Assembly (NCBI GenBank): GCA_965660815.1
Contig: CBFIBG010000052.1
Location: 124,001 to 188,000 of the forward strand
Length of the DNA stretch: 64,000 nt
Reading direction: 5' to 3'
From: Glaciecola sp965660815
GTDB taxonomy: Bacteria > Pseudomonadota > Gammaproteobacteria > Enterobacterales > Alteromonadaceae
The stretch's first letter is position 1; every line of letters starts with the position of its first letter. The notes under the pieces were generated by a model. That model saw nothing but the letters and a program-made list of their open reading frames with translations, ran no database searches and was not told the DNA's origin. A program made the position numbers and the translations under genes. Positions 43,929 to 53,873 of this stretch are shown one piece after another.

Positions 43929-46900
43929 ATGAAGATGACGCATCCAATTGACCGTTTAGTAGCCACTTCTTTGAATGGCCGTATTCCACTGGCTATTTTT
44001 GTTTTTGCTATTTTCAGTGGCCTATTAGCGCTTAATTTTACTGCTCGAGAGGAAGAGCCTCAAATTGTAGTGCCCATGTTAGATATTCAGGTATCTGTGC
44101 CCAATATCAATGCTAAGCAAATAGAGCGACAAGTCACAATACCGCTGGAAAAACTGCTTGCTCAAGTACCTGGAGTTGAACACGTTTATTCGGTGACCAA
44201 AACGGGTGAAGCACTGGTTACTTTGCGCTTCTATGTAGGTGAAGACCGAGAATTAGCGATTTTGAATACTTATAATAAGCTGTATTCGAATCAGCATACA
44301 ATGCCCAGTATCGTCGCCAGTTGGCAAATTAGACCCGTTGAAGTAGACGATGTGCCTATTATGATGCTGGGTCTTTGGAGTGAGCAGCCTGAAATTTATA
44401 ATGATTACCACTTAAGACGTATTGCTCAGGAAGTGTCCACTCATCTGCAAGCCATCGATGATACCTCTGAAGTAAACGTAATAGGTGGTCGCCAAAGATC
44501 GGTTCAAGTTTATTTAAACCCCGCCAGTCTAGCAGCATTCAACACAACGGTAATGGATGTGTATAACGCGTTCAAAGTGTCGAATCAATTGGCTGCCGTT
44601 GGAGTGCAGGTTACTAACAGCAAATCGGTTGTATTGGAAGTTGGAGACGTATTTAGGCAAAGCGAAGAACTTAACCGCTTGGTGGTAAACGTGATCAATG
44701 GCAAACCAGTCTATTTATCAGATGTTGCTGATATTGAAGACGGCCCTAGTGAACCAACATCCTACCAGTGGTACAGCGAAGTTAACCAGAACAATGAAGA
44801 TTATCCGCTAGTGACTCTTAGCATCGCAAAACAATCTGGGAGCAATGCGGTCAGTCTTGCCAATGATGTGCTCAAGAACATTGAAGCATTGAAAGGGCAG
44901 CTCATTCCTAATTATATCAACGTTACTGTGCTTAGGAATTACGGCGAAACGGCCGATGAAAAAGTAAACAACCTAGTATCCTCCTTGGCCTTTGCCGTGT
45001 TAACAGTGGTCGTTTTTGTAGGCGTGTTTCTTGGCTGGCGACCTGCCATCGTAGTGGGTTTGGCCGTTCCTATTTGTTATGGCTTGACACTTCTTTTAGA
45101 CATGGCATTTGGATACACCATCAACAGGGTCACGTTGTTTGCTCTGATTTTGTCTCTTGGATTGTTGGTGGATGACCCGATAACAGGCATTGACAATATA
45201 AAGCGCTTTATGACTAAAGGAGGTGGCAGAGCAACTCAAATTGTCGCTGCAATGAGCGAAATCCGACCAGCGCTTCTCATGTCTACATTAACTATAGTGC
45301 TGGCTTTTGTACCACTGGCGTTTATTACTGGGATGATGGGGCCTTACATGGCGCCTATGGCATTTAATGTTCCTGTTAGTGTCATAATCTCAACGATGGT
45401 CGCTTTTTTCGTGACACCATGGTTAGCCAGTAAATTACTAAAAGATTCTCCTAACCAGGATAAAGAAAGTCAAAGTGGCGGTCTTTACGCTAAGTTGATT
45501 ACGCCCATTCTTGAATCAAAATCTAGAGCAAAAATGGCGTTATGGATTACCTGTGGATTATTTATTGCAAGTGCTTTATTACCCGTATTCCGAGCGGTTC
45601 CATTAAAGCTACTGCCCTTTGATAACAAAAACGAGGTCCAGATATTAATTGATTTACCTGAGTCTGCCAGTTTGGAGCAGACCGCGGCGGTTTCAACAAA
45701 AATATCGCAACAGGTCAAACGCGTAGCCGAGGTACAAGCGTTAGCGGTTTATGTTGGTGAGCCAAGCGCCATCGATTTCAATGGTATGGTGAGACAGTAT
45801 TACATGCGCAAAGGAGACAATCTTGCTGAAATACGAGTCATACTGGCTGATAAAACTGAACGAGAGCATCAATCTCATGCAGTCGTGTTACGACTAAGGG
45901 AATTACTGGCACAATTCAATACTGACGGTATCAATATTAAAGTGGTTGAAGTGCCGCCAGGCCCTCCCGTATTGTCAACAGTCGTTGCTGAGGTGTACCG
46001 CGAACCTTTTGTTGCCCTTGAACAACAACAGTTAGCCGCTCGTAAAGTAGCCGAGCGATTGGCTCGTGAACCACACGTGGTAGAAGTGGATACTTCAATG
46101 CAAGCTGAGCAAATCATTAAGCGCTTTGTCGTTGATAAAGAGAAGGCAGCTCTTTCCGGTATTGCAACTGAAGATATTAAGCAGTCTCTTATGGTGGCCG
46201 GATTTGGTGTTGAAGCGGGCGTGCTTGCCAACGAATTTGAAGCGGAGCCGTTGGCTGTTAAGCTGCGCATTCCCTTTGCCAGTCGAAATCAAGAAAGTGA
46301 ACTTGATGGATTGTTCGTAAGAGGAAGGGAAGGCATTGCACATAATTACGTTGGGCTAGGCTTATCGGCGGCACCACAACCATTAGTCGCGTTAAGCGAG
46401 CTGGGTGACTATCAAACATTTACCGTTGAGCAGCCTATCTTCCGAAAAGATTTACAGTCTGTCATTTATGTCACTGCTGAGCTCAACGGTCGTACTCCAG
46501 CTGAAGTAGTAGCGGATATTAATGCGGACCAGCAAGAGCTACTCAATGGTGCACAGCCAGAGTCGGTTGATTGGCAACAGCGTCATTATTTGAATAATGG
46601 CGGTGGCGATCAATGGTCAATCCCGACAGGGACCTATCTGACTTTCAGTGGTGAAGGGGAATTGAAAATCACAATACGTGTCTTTAGAGATATGGGCATT
46701 GCGTTTGCCTTTGCGCTTACTGGTATTTTTATCATTTTAAGATTGCAAACTGGCTCTTATGCGTTGTCAGGCATCATTATGTCAGCAATCCCATTAACCG
46801 TAATTGGTATTATGCCCGGTTTTTGGTTAATGAATCAGTTTGGGGAGCGCGAAATTGCCGGTAGTCCTGAACCTGTTTTATTTACCGCGACAGCGATGAT

Positions 46901-47228
46901 AGGAATGATAGCATTAGCCGGTATAGTGGTAAGAAATTCTCTAATTTTAGTAGAGTTTATTGGCGCCGCTCGAGCTCAGGGAGCTTCGATTAAGGATGCT
47001 TTACTTTTGGCTGGCGGTGTCCGCATGAGGCCTGTTTTACTCACGGCTGGCACAACCTTGTTGGGCAATTTAGTGATCATTCTTGATCCGGTTTTTAGTG
47101 GTTTAGCATTAGCCATTATCTTTGGCATCATTTCATCAACCCTATTTAGTTTGATCATTGTACCCGCAGTTTACTTCTTAGTATTTGACGAGTCGACAGA
47201 CACACCAAACACCGTTCAGGAGCAATAA
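43929..47228 (+). CDS. RND family efflux permease (HAE-type)
   Basis: 1099 residues, with twelve membrane segments and two large periplasmic loops of AcrB type. The proton-relay pair Asp415-Asp416 is present in GLLVDDPITGIDNI. The Lys usual in transmembrane helix 10 is Arg1002 in IVVRNSLILVEF, a known variant. It follows the ArsR gene by 12 bases and precedes its own adaptor, the reverse of the common adaptor-permease order. No outer-membrane channel gene is nearby, so TolC or another is used. Confidence 0.93.
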   Translation: MKMTHPIDRLVATSLNGRIPLAIFVFAIFSGLLALNFTAREEEPQIVVPMLDIQVSVPNINAKQIERQVTIPLEKLLAQVPGVEHVYSVTKTGEALVTLRFYVGEDRELAILNTYNKLYSNQHTMPSIVASWQIRPVEVDDVPIMMLGLWSEQPEIYNDYHLRRIAQEVSTHLQAIDDTSEVNVIGGRQRSVQVYLNPASLAAFNTTVMDVYNAFKVSNQLAAVGVQVTNSKSVVLEVGDVFRQSEELNRLVVNVINGKPVYLSDVADIEDGPSEPTSYQWYSEVNQNNEDYPLVTLSIAKQSGSNAVSLANDVLKNIEALKGQLIPNYINVTVLRNYGETADEKVNNLVSSLAFAVLTVVVFVGVFLGWRPAIVVGLAVPICYGLTLLLDMAFGYTINRVTLFALILSLGLLVDDPITGIDNIKRFMTKGGGRATQIVAAMSEIRPALLMSTLTIVLAFVPLAFITGMMGPYMAPMAFNVPVSVIISTMVAFFVTPWLASKLLKDSPNQDKESQSGGLYAKLITPILESKSRAKMALWITCGLFIASALLPVFRAVPLKLLPFDNKNEVQILIDLPESASLEQTAAVSTKISQQVKRVAEVQALAVYVGEPSAIDFNGMVRQYYMRKGDNLAEIRVILADKTEREHQSHAVVLRLRELLAQFNTDGINIKVVEVPPGPPVLSTVVAEVYREPFVALEQQQLAARKVAERLAREPHVVEVDTSMQAEQIIKRFVVDKEKAALSGIATEDIKQSLMVAGFGVEAGVLANEFEAEPLAVKLRIPFASRNQESELDGLFVRGREGIAHNYVGLGLSAAPQPLVALSELGDYQTFTVEQPIFRKDLQSVIYVTAELNGRTPAEVVADINADQQELLNGAQPESVDWQQRHYLNNGGGDQWSIPTGTYLTFSGEGELKITIRVFRDMGIAFAFALTGIFIILRLQTGSYALSGIIMSAIPLTVIGIMPGFWLMNQFGEREIAGSPEPVLFTATAMIGMIALAGIVVRNSLILVEFIGAARAQGASIKDALLLAGGVRMRPVLLTAGTTLLGNLVIILDPVFSGLALAIIFGIISSTLFSLIIVPAVYFLVFDESTDTPNTVQEQ

Positions 47229-47231
47229 TTC

Positions 47232-48284
47232 ATGACAAAACAAAAATTATTTATCCCTATTCTGGCGATTTTATTGCTTGTGGCGATGATTATATTTATG
47301 GCGGGTGGCTTCAAAAATAAAATTGAACCTAATTTTGAAATGGTTCAATCAGGCGAGGTGAACACCATTACTATTAAACCTTATGTCTACATTGACCGAC
47401 TCTGGTTGCCCGGTAATCTAATCGCAAAGCAAAATACACAAGTCGCGAGTCGTATTCTTGCAAACGTTATTAAGGTGAATGTGCGCGCAGGCGAAACCGT
47501 TCAAGCCGGGGACGTTATCGCTAATTTGGATAATCAGGATCTACAAGCTCAAGTTGGGCAGATTGCGGCTAAGGTTGAAGCAATATCTGCGCAGTTAACG
47601 CAAGCTTCCCTTCAATTAAAGCGCAATAAAGCCCTGCAAGAACAAGGTTTAATTTCCACAAATGAATTAGACAGTGTTCAGGCGAACTATGACCAATTAA
47701 GTGCCACTAAACTCAGTTATGAACAGCAACTTGAACAAGCTAAAGTGGCGCTTACATACAGCGAAATTATTGCGCCAATATCAGGCAAAGTCGTCGATCG
47801 ATTAGTTGAACCAGGTGATTTAGTCAATCCAGGACAAGCTATTGTCGTTCTTTACAATCCTACTAGCATTCAAATTAGCAGTTACATACCTGAAAGCCAG
47901 GCCGTAACTCTAGCGCTTGGTCAGCAACTTCAGGTTGAACTCCCTGCACTAGGACAAGTGCGAACAGCACGGATTAGTGAAATTGTACCATTAGCAGACA
48001 GCGCCGCGCGCAGCTTCGAAGTTAAATTGGATTTAATAGGCGGTATCATTGACTTAACAGGTGTGATGCCAGGTATGTATGCCAAGGTGGGAATAAAAAG
48101 GGCTGAGCGTGATGTGATTGCAATCGATACACAACATATTCAACAATTTGGTCAGCTTTCTAAAGTTAGAGTGCTTGAAAATGGCATAGTCAATGAACGC
48201 TTTGTAAGATTAGGGCAAGCAATAGAGGGTAATCTTGTTATTATTGTATCTGGTCTAGCAGTGGGTGATCAATTGGTTATCTAA
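47232..48284 (+). CDS. RND periplasmic adaptor (MFP/HlyD family)
   Basis: 350 residues. One membrane anchor at the start (about 8-25), a lipoyl half-motif (VNVRAGETVQAGDVIANLD), a helical hairpin with coiled-coil character (about 105-170, ITAQ-like Ala/Gln/Leu pattern), the second lipoyl half (IIAPISGKVVDRLVEPGDLVNPGQ) and a beta-barrel. It links the permease to an outer-membrane channel. The start is 3 bases after the permease stop; the end overlaps the convergent ligase gene by 4 bases. Confidence 0.93.
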   Translation: MTKQKLFIPILAILLLVAMIIFMAGGFKNKIEPNFEMVQSGEVNTITIKPYVYIDRLWLPGNLIAKQNTQVASRILANVIKVNVRAGETVQAGDVIANLDNQDLQAQVGQIAAKVEAISAQLTQASLQLKRNKALQEQGLISTNELDSVQANYDQLSATKLSYEQQLEQAKVALTYSEIIAPISGKVVDRLVEPGDLVNPGQAIVVLYNPTSIQISSYIPESQAVTLALGQQLQVELPALGQVRTARISEIVPLADSAARSFEVKLDLIGGIIDLTGVMPGMYAKVGIKRAERDVIAIDTQHIQQFGQLSKVRVLENGIVNERFVRLGQAIEGNLVIIVSGLAVGDQLVI

Positions 48285-50056
48285 GATTCGATCATTTCAA
48301 TTAAGGTTGCAAGGTTATCGGCTTCGCTAGCGGGTTTATCCCATCTTATTCGGTGGATTCTTGGAAAGCGAAGCGCAACTTTAGATTTATGTCGATTAGA
48401 ACGAGCAACCGAGTCAAACGCCAATTCGAATACTAAGTCCTTTTTTACTTCTTTTACGGGTCCAAATCGCCCCACTGTATTTCGCCTAACCCAATTATCC
48501 AGCTTTTTTAGTTCTTCATCGGTAAATCCAGAATATGCTTTGCCGATGGGTAGTAGTTGGTTATCTTGCCAACATCCAAAGGTATAATCTGAATAGAAAC
48601 TTGAACGTTTACCATGGCCACGTTGAGCATACATTATTACTGCGTCTATCAATTTTGGATCTCGTTTTAATTTGTACCATTGCCCTTTTGGTCGTCCAGA
48701 AACGTATGTGGACGATTTCTTTTTTAGCATCAATCCCTCGATGTATCCTCCAGAGAGCTCACTTGCAATGGTCTTTAATTTTACCAGTTCACTACTTGAT
48801 TTAAATGCGATCTCGGTTGAGGCATATAGCGGAAAATGGGTACGTTCAGCGCTCTTTTCTTTTAAGTACAGAGTTAACTTTTCAGTTCTTTGTTGCAGTG
48901 TCAACATTCTTACATCGTCACTCTCAACCTCTAGAGCATCGTACAGTATTAACCCGGTTGGATTGGTCTCAATCAACTTTTTGCTAGGTTTCTTCTTATT
49001 CAGTCTTTGTTGTAACTGATTAAAGCTGGCGACGTGAGCATAGGCTTTGATAGCATTTTTTATTGATTGGATAGAGTTTTGGTCAAAAGACTGATCATCA
49101 ACACCGCTTGGTATTTCTAATTGTTCATGACGATTGAGACTATCGGATGAGTCGATTTCATTTTTATTGTATTTCATCGCCAGTAACTCACCATCAAATC
49201 GACCTTTGATACTTGAATGGGCTATGGCTTCAATTATTTCAGGAAAACTATTAGAGATATCATCGCCAGTTCGCGAATATAATGCGACCCCTGTGTTATT
49301 CGATAAAAGTTGAGCTCGGATGCCATCAAACTTCCATTCAGCTTGCCACTCACTAGGATTAATTTGACCAATATCATCGTCGTTTAGCGGATGAGATAAC
49401 ATGACAGGCTGAAAAGTGAGCTTGTTCTTTATGTCAGGAACGGGTCCTTTACCTTCAATGTAAGATAATAAGTCGAGGTAGGGGGGAGTCACTCCGTGCC
49501 ATATGCGTTCGATGTCTTCAATACTGAGGTCATTAGAAAGCTGATTGGCGTATTCAACCAATACTTTTTTCAAAAATCGTGCAGACATTCCTATTCTTAA
49601 TCCGCCAGTACCAAGTTTTAAAAGTGCCCACCTTTGGGTTGGAGACATTATGTCTAACAGATTAACAAGATATTGCTTGGTTTTGTTTTTGGGTAAAGAA
49701 GCAAACGTCGAAATGACTTCACTTAAGCTTGGCAAGGAGGCCAGCTTTTGATTCGATTCGCTCACATCAATATTTTCATGAATTGTGGTAGACCATAAAT
49801 GAGCAACGGTTTCACTCATTTCACCCACATAGTCATAACTCAAATCAAATAGGACAGGATCTATTCTTTCGGTAATGGCATCCTTAATCATTCGCCTTTT
49901 AAAAAACTCAAAGTCCAAAGTGTTCGCAATCGCGGCAATTGCATAGCCCCTATCCGGATCTGGGGTATCACGAAGGTATTCAATAAGGCGCTTAGATTTA
50001 GCAACGTTGCTGTTCAAAAAGTACAAGCTGTCGACTAATTTTGCGAATTCTTCCAT
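48281..50056 (-). CDS. ATP-dependent DNA ligase of the ligase-associated repair set
   Basis: 591 residues. The N-terminal DNA-binding domain precedes a nucleotidyltransferase domain with lysine motif Lys242 (EWKFDGIR), SRTGDDIS, FDGELLA and a C-terminal OB fold (VFELAFDSVARSNRHKSKVALRFPR). It is longer than most family members because of an insertion of about 40 residues (roughly 298-340, Asn/Asp/Ser/Gln-rich) between FDGELLAMKYN and VASFNQLQQRL. It starts 45 bases after the exonuclease gene on the same strand. Confidence 0.94.
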   Translation of the reverse strand: MEEFAKLVDSLYFLNSNVAKSKRLIEYLRDTPDPDRGYAIAAIANTLDFEFFKRRMIKDAITERIDPVLFDLSYDYVGEMSETVAHLWSTTIHENIDVSESNQKLASLPSLSEVISTFASLPKNKTKQYLVNLLDIMSPTQRWALLKLGTGGLRIGMSARFLKKVLVEYANQLSNDLSIEDIERIWHGVTPPYLDLLSYIEGKGPVPDIKNKLTFQPVMLSHPLNDDDIGQINPSEWQAEWKFDGIRAQLLSNNTGVALYSRTGDDISNSFPEIIEAIAHSSIKGRFDGELLAMKYNKNEIDSSDSLNRHEQLEIPSGVDDQSFDQNSIQSIKNAIKAYAHVASFNQLQQRLNKKKPSKKLIETNPTGLILYDALEVESDDVRMLTLQQRTEKLTLYLKEKSAERTHFPLYASTEIAFKSSSELVKLKTIASELSGGYIEGLMLKKKSSTYVSGRPKGQWYKLKRDPKLIDAVIMYAQRGHGKRSSFYSDYTFGCWQDNQLLPIGKAYSGFTDEELKKLDNWVRRNTVGRFGPVKEVKKDLVFELAFDSVARSNRHKSKVALRFPRIHRIRWDKPASEADNLATLIEMIES

Positions 50057-50101
50057 TAATCCGTGCCTTTAAAAACATTGGCAAGTTTATTTCTAGTTAT
50101 T

Positions 50102-51112
50102 CTAATTTTCATCACCATCCCCATAACCTATTAGACTTAAAGCCTTGGCTTTATAGCCCCTTTTGGAAACTTCATGAATTAATGCCTGCTCTCTGCCGTG
50201 AGTCACCCACACTTCTTTGGGATTGACCTGTTCAATGGTGTTGATAAGGTCATTCCAATCACTATGGTCAGACACAATGAGTGGCAGCTCGGCTCGTCTT
50301 TGCTTACTTCTAGCTCGAATTTGCATCCAACCTGAGGCCATACATGTCATCACATTCGGTAGCTTTCTTGACCATCTATCGGTGAGTGATGAGGGCGGAG
50401 CCAGTACAATTTTTCCTTTAAGCACGTCAAGGTCGGTAAGCGTGGATACTTCAATCAATTCGCCTAAATCGATGCCGTAATCCGAGTACAACTTGCATAA
50501 GTTAACCAATGCGCCATGTAGGTAGATGGGATGGTGATAGCCCATTGCTCTTAAGGCAAGAATAACTCGTTGGCATTTTCCCAGAGCGTAGACTCCAACT
50601 AAATGACAAGACTCAGATAATCGCTGTATCGAATCCAGTAACTTTTTCACTTCGGATTCTATTGGAGGGTGCTGAAACACGGGTAATCCAAAAGTAGCCT
50701 CAGTAATAAAAACATCGCATTGAATCGGTTCAAAGGGTCTGCATGTCGGATCAGGTTGTCGTTTACAGTCTCCCGTATGAACCAGTCGATAGCCTTGGTA
50801 TTCAATCAATACTTGTGCCGAACCTAATATATGTCCGGCCGGATATAATGTGACTTTTCCCTGCTGCAATTGAATTGATTCGCCATAGTCAATGGCATGA
50901 ACATATTTTGAATGACTTTCTCCATATCTAATTGCCATGATGTCGAGCGTTGCTTGAGTGGCGTACACATGCGTATGGCCTGCTCTAGCATGATCAGCGT
51001 GAGCATGTGTAATTACTGCGTGCTCGGCAGGTTGCATTGGGTCAATGTAGGCATTTATTGGTTTGCAATAAAGCCCAGTATCGTCTGTTTTTATCCAATT
51101 TTCTGGATGCAA
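50102..51112 (-). CDS. Ligase-associated MBL-fold DNA exonuclease
   Basis: 336 residues with a metallo-beta-lactamase domain: HAHADHARAGHTHVY (the HxHxDH zinc motif, about 36-41), GHILGSAQV and HTGDCK, plus a beta-CASP-like region to the end, including VSDHSDWNDLINTIEQVNPKEVWVTHGRE. It matches the Exo partner known from the Lig/Exo/Lhr/MPE set of Pseudomonas putida. It lies upstream of the ligase on the same strand, divergent from the helicase gene. Confidence 0.93.
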   Translation of the reverse strand: MHPENWIKTDDTGLYCKPINAYIDPMQPAEHAVITHAHADHARAGHTHVYATQATLDIMAIRYGESHSKYVHAIDYGESIQLQQGKVTLYPAGHILGSAQVLIEYQGYRLVHTGDCKRQPDPTCRPFEPIQCDVFITEATFGLPVFQHPPIESEVKKLLDSIQRLSESCHLVGVYALGKCQRVILALRAMGYHHPIYLHGALVNLCKLYSDYGIDLGELIEVSTLTDLDVLKGKIVLAPPSSLTDRWSRKLPNVMTCMASGWMQIRARSKQRRAELPLIVSDHSDWNDLINTIEQVNPKEVWVTHGREQALIHEVSKRGYKAKALSLIGYGDGDEN

Positions 51113-51377
51113 TTAGTAACCTATTGTGCATTTTATTTTAATTTACTTACGCAGGTGAGTTTAGTTTTGATTAGTCTTATTTGTGCTTTTGGCTTCATAG
51201 GCTGACGAAATTGACCCACTTGTATTTCTCTGCACAACTCATTGTTGGCACAAACATTACGTCCAATCATTTTGCCATCCTATTTTCTAGTAACCTATAT
51301 CCCCTGTGTTATGACACATATCTATAGTTATTGCGTAGTAGTAGCAAGTTAACTGAAATCTAGGTTAGGGAAACGAA

Positions 51378-53864
51378 TTGGACAATACCAAAAAAAGAGG
51401 CGTTATACCGCCCAGTTTTAAGAAATGGTTTGAGCAAAAGTCTTGGAAAATTCGTCCGTATCAACAACAAATGGTGACCGCTTTCGCTAATAAGCAATCA
51501 ACCTTATTAATTGCCCCGACAGGAGCAGGTAAAACCTTATCTGGTTTTCTTCCCTCATTAATTGATATGTATAAGCTCAATCAAAGTGGGAAAAGCCCCA
51601 AACAAATTGGATTGCACACTTTGTATGTTTCTCCACTTAAGGCTTTGACTTACGATATTAATAGAAATCTTACGGTTCCCGTAAATGACATGCAGTTGCC
51701 CGTTACTATCGATTCAAGGACCGGAGACACCACCAGTTATCAAAGACAGAAGCAAATTAAATCTCCGCCTAACATACTTCTTACTACGCCAGAATCGCTG
51801 ATGCTTATGCTGTCTTATGTCAATGCATCGGAGCTATTTAAAAATTTGAAATGTGTCATCATTGATGAGGCTCACAGTTTTGCCAATTCAAAGCGTGGAG
51901 ATTTTATGTCTCTTGCATTGGCAAGATTACAATGGATAAACTCAGACTTTATTAGAGTAGGTCTTTCGGCAACTGTTGCGCACCCAAACTCCCTAGCGGG
52001 ATGGTTAGGACCAACGGGTGAGCCAACGGAAATTGTCCAAGCTAAATCCAAAGTTAAACCAAGATTAAAAATACTGACCAACAAAAAACATATCCCCTTT
52101 GGGGGCTATATGGCCAAATACGCCAAAACAGAAATTATGGAAGCTATTAGCAACGCTCGAACTTGTTTGGTGTTTGTCAATACAAGAGCCCAAGCCGAAC
52201 TGATTTTCCAAACACTGTGGGAAGAGAATACGCACGCGTTACCCATTGCAATTTATCATGGTTCATTGAGTAAAGAGCAAAGGCAAAAAACAGAAAGCTT
52301 GATGGCCAGTGGCAAGTTACGAGCAATAGTCGCGACTTCCGCATTGGAGCTAGGCATCGATTGGGGAGATGTTGACCTTGTCATTCAGGTTGGAGCGCCA
52401 AAAGGTGTGAGTCGTTTGATGCAAAGAATCGGTCGTTCCAATCATACGCTTGATGAACCCTCTCAAGCATTGTTGGTGCCGGCAAACAGATTTGAAACCT
52501 TGGAGTGTTTGTCAGCCATACAAGCGATAAAGAAAGGCGAGCTTGACGGAGAACCGCCCATGCCAGGAGGGTTAGACATTATTCCTCAGTTCATTATGAA
52601 TTGCGCTTGCAGTCAAAGTTCAAGCATAGATGAGGTCTACCAAATTGTGCTTAACGCAAGTCCTTATTCAGGTGTAGATGAACAAACATTCAGGCATTTG
52701 TGGTCATTTACCCAAGATGGGGGGTATGCATTAAACGCTTATGAACGATACTTTCGATTAGTGCAAGAAGACGGGCTTTATAAGCCTGCAAATAAGCGAG
52801 TTATTATGCGCCATAGGCAAAACATAGGGACGATTGTTGAAGCAGGGCGTCTAAGAGTGAAGCGCGTAAAAAGGGCGCATCAAGGCAAAATAATTGGCGA
52901 AGTTGAAGAGTATTTTGCGCAACAACTCACCAAAGGAGACAGTTTTTATTTCGCCGGTGAAGTATTGGTTTTTCAAGGCATTTTCGACATGATTCTTGAA
53001 GCAAAACCTGGGAAAGGGAAAGAGCCCAAAATACCAAGCTATCAAGGCGGGCAGATGCCGTTATCTACTTATTTAGCCGATGCGGTGAGAGAATTAATTA
53101 ACAATCATCAACATTGGAAGGGATTACCAAGACTCGTGCGCGAGTGGCTAGAAATCCAATCAGAATTCAGCGTTTTGCCTAGCATGGACAAAATTCTCAT
53201 AGAGCATTTTAAATTTAGAGGTGCTCAAACGACACTCTTTTATACGTTTGAAGGTAGGAAAGCCAATCAAACTCTGGGCATGTTGATTACTCGTAGAATG
53301 GAGAAGCTGGGGCTAAAACCTATAAGCTTTTCGATTACAGACTACGGACTTTCCATTTCAAGCGTAGAACAAGTGCACCAGCGTCATATAAACGATTTTT
53401 TTAGCCCTGATATATTAGGCGACGAATTAGAAGATTGGATGTTGGAAGCTAGTATGCTAAAGCGCAGTTTTAGGCAAGTTGCTGTTGTCAGTGGATTGAT
53501 TGAACAGAATTATCACAGCAATAAAAAAACTATGCGTCAGGTAACATTTTCTACCGATCTTATTTATGACACCTTAAAAGAGTACGATCCAGACCATATT
53601 CTCCTTAGAGTAACCAGAGACAATGCCCAGCGAGAATTATTGGATATTGATAGAGCTAGCAATTTATTATTTAGGTTTTTTGAAAATTTTGAATTTAAGT
53701 CGCTTGAAAAACCGTCTCCAATGTCAATTCCCATAGTATTGGACGTCCGCAGTGAGATAGTGACCGGAGCAGGAACACAAGCTTTGTTAGAACAAGCCAA
53801 CTTATATCAAGAAGCAGAGATGATGCTAGATGAAGTAAGAGAGTTATTGGGAAGTGCACATTGA
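51378..53864 (+). CDS. Ligase-associated DEXH-box helicase (Lhr core type)
   Basis: 828 residues from TTG 51378 with AGGG about 7 bases upstream. Helicase motifs: Walker A APTGAGKT (Lys52), SPLKALTYDI, TTPESLMLML, DEAH at 163-166, LSAT, motif IV-VI (VATSALELGIDWGDVDLVIQVGAPKGVSRLMQRIGRSNH). The Lhr-specific winged-helix and beta-sheet region follows (about 420-810). It is the Lhr-core partner of the ligase set. It runs towards the PAS-GGDEF gene, nine bases apart. Confidence 0.95.
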   Translation: MDNTKKRGVIPPSFKKWFEQKSWKIRPYQQQMVTAFANKQSTLLIAPTGAGKTLSGFLPSLIDMYKLNQSGKSPKQIGLHTLYVSPLKALTYDINRNLTVPVNDMQLPVTIDSRTGDTTSYQRQKQIKSPPNILLTTPESLMLMLSYVNASELFKNLKCVIIDEAHSFANSKRGDFMSLALARLQWINSDFIRVGLSATVAHPNSLAGWLGPTGEPTEIVQAKSKVKPRLKILTNKKHIPFGGYMAKYAKTEIMEAISNARTCLVFVNTRAQAELIFQTLWEENTHALPIAIYHGSLSKEQRQKTESLMASGKLRAIVATSALELGIDWGDVDLVIQVGAPKGVSRLMQRIGRSNHTLDEPSQALLVPANRFETLECLSAIQAIKKGELDGEPPMPGGLDIIPQFIMNCACSQSSSIDEVYQIVLNASPYSGVDEQTFRHLWSFTQDGGYALNAYERYFRLVQEDGLYKPANKRVIMRHRQNIGTIVEAGRLRVKRVKRAHQGKIIGEVEEYFAQQLTKGDSFYFAGEVLVFQGIFDMILEAKPGKGKEPKIPSYQGGQMPLSTYLADAVRELINNHQHWKGLPRLVREWLEIQSEFSVLPSMDKILIEHFKFRGAQTTLFYTFEGRKANQTLGMLITRRMEKLGLKPISFSITDYGLSISSVEQVHQRHINDFFSPDILGDELEDWMLEASMLKRSFRQVAVVSGLIEQNYHSNKKTMRQVTFSTDLIYDTLKEYDPDHILLRVTRDNAQRELLDIDRASNLLFRFFENFEFKSLEKPSPMSIPIVLDVRSEIVTGAGTQALLEQANLYQEAEMMLDEVRELLGSAH

Positions 53865-53873
53865 TGATAATCG

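Noticed and set aside
43929..47228. RND permease inactive because of Lys to Arg in helix 10
   Set aside because: Arg at this place is seen in other working pumps of this group as far as I recall, and the Asp pair is intact.
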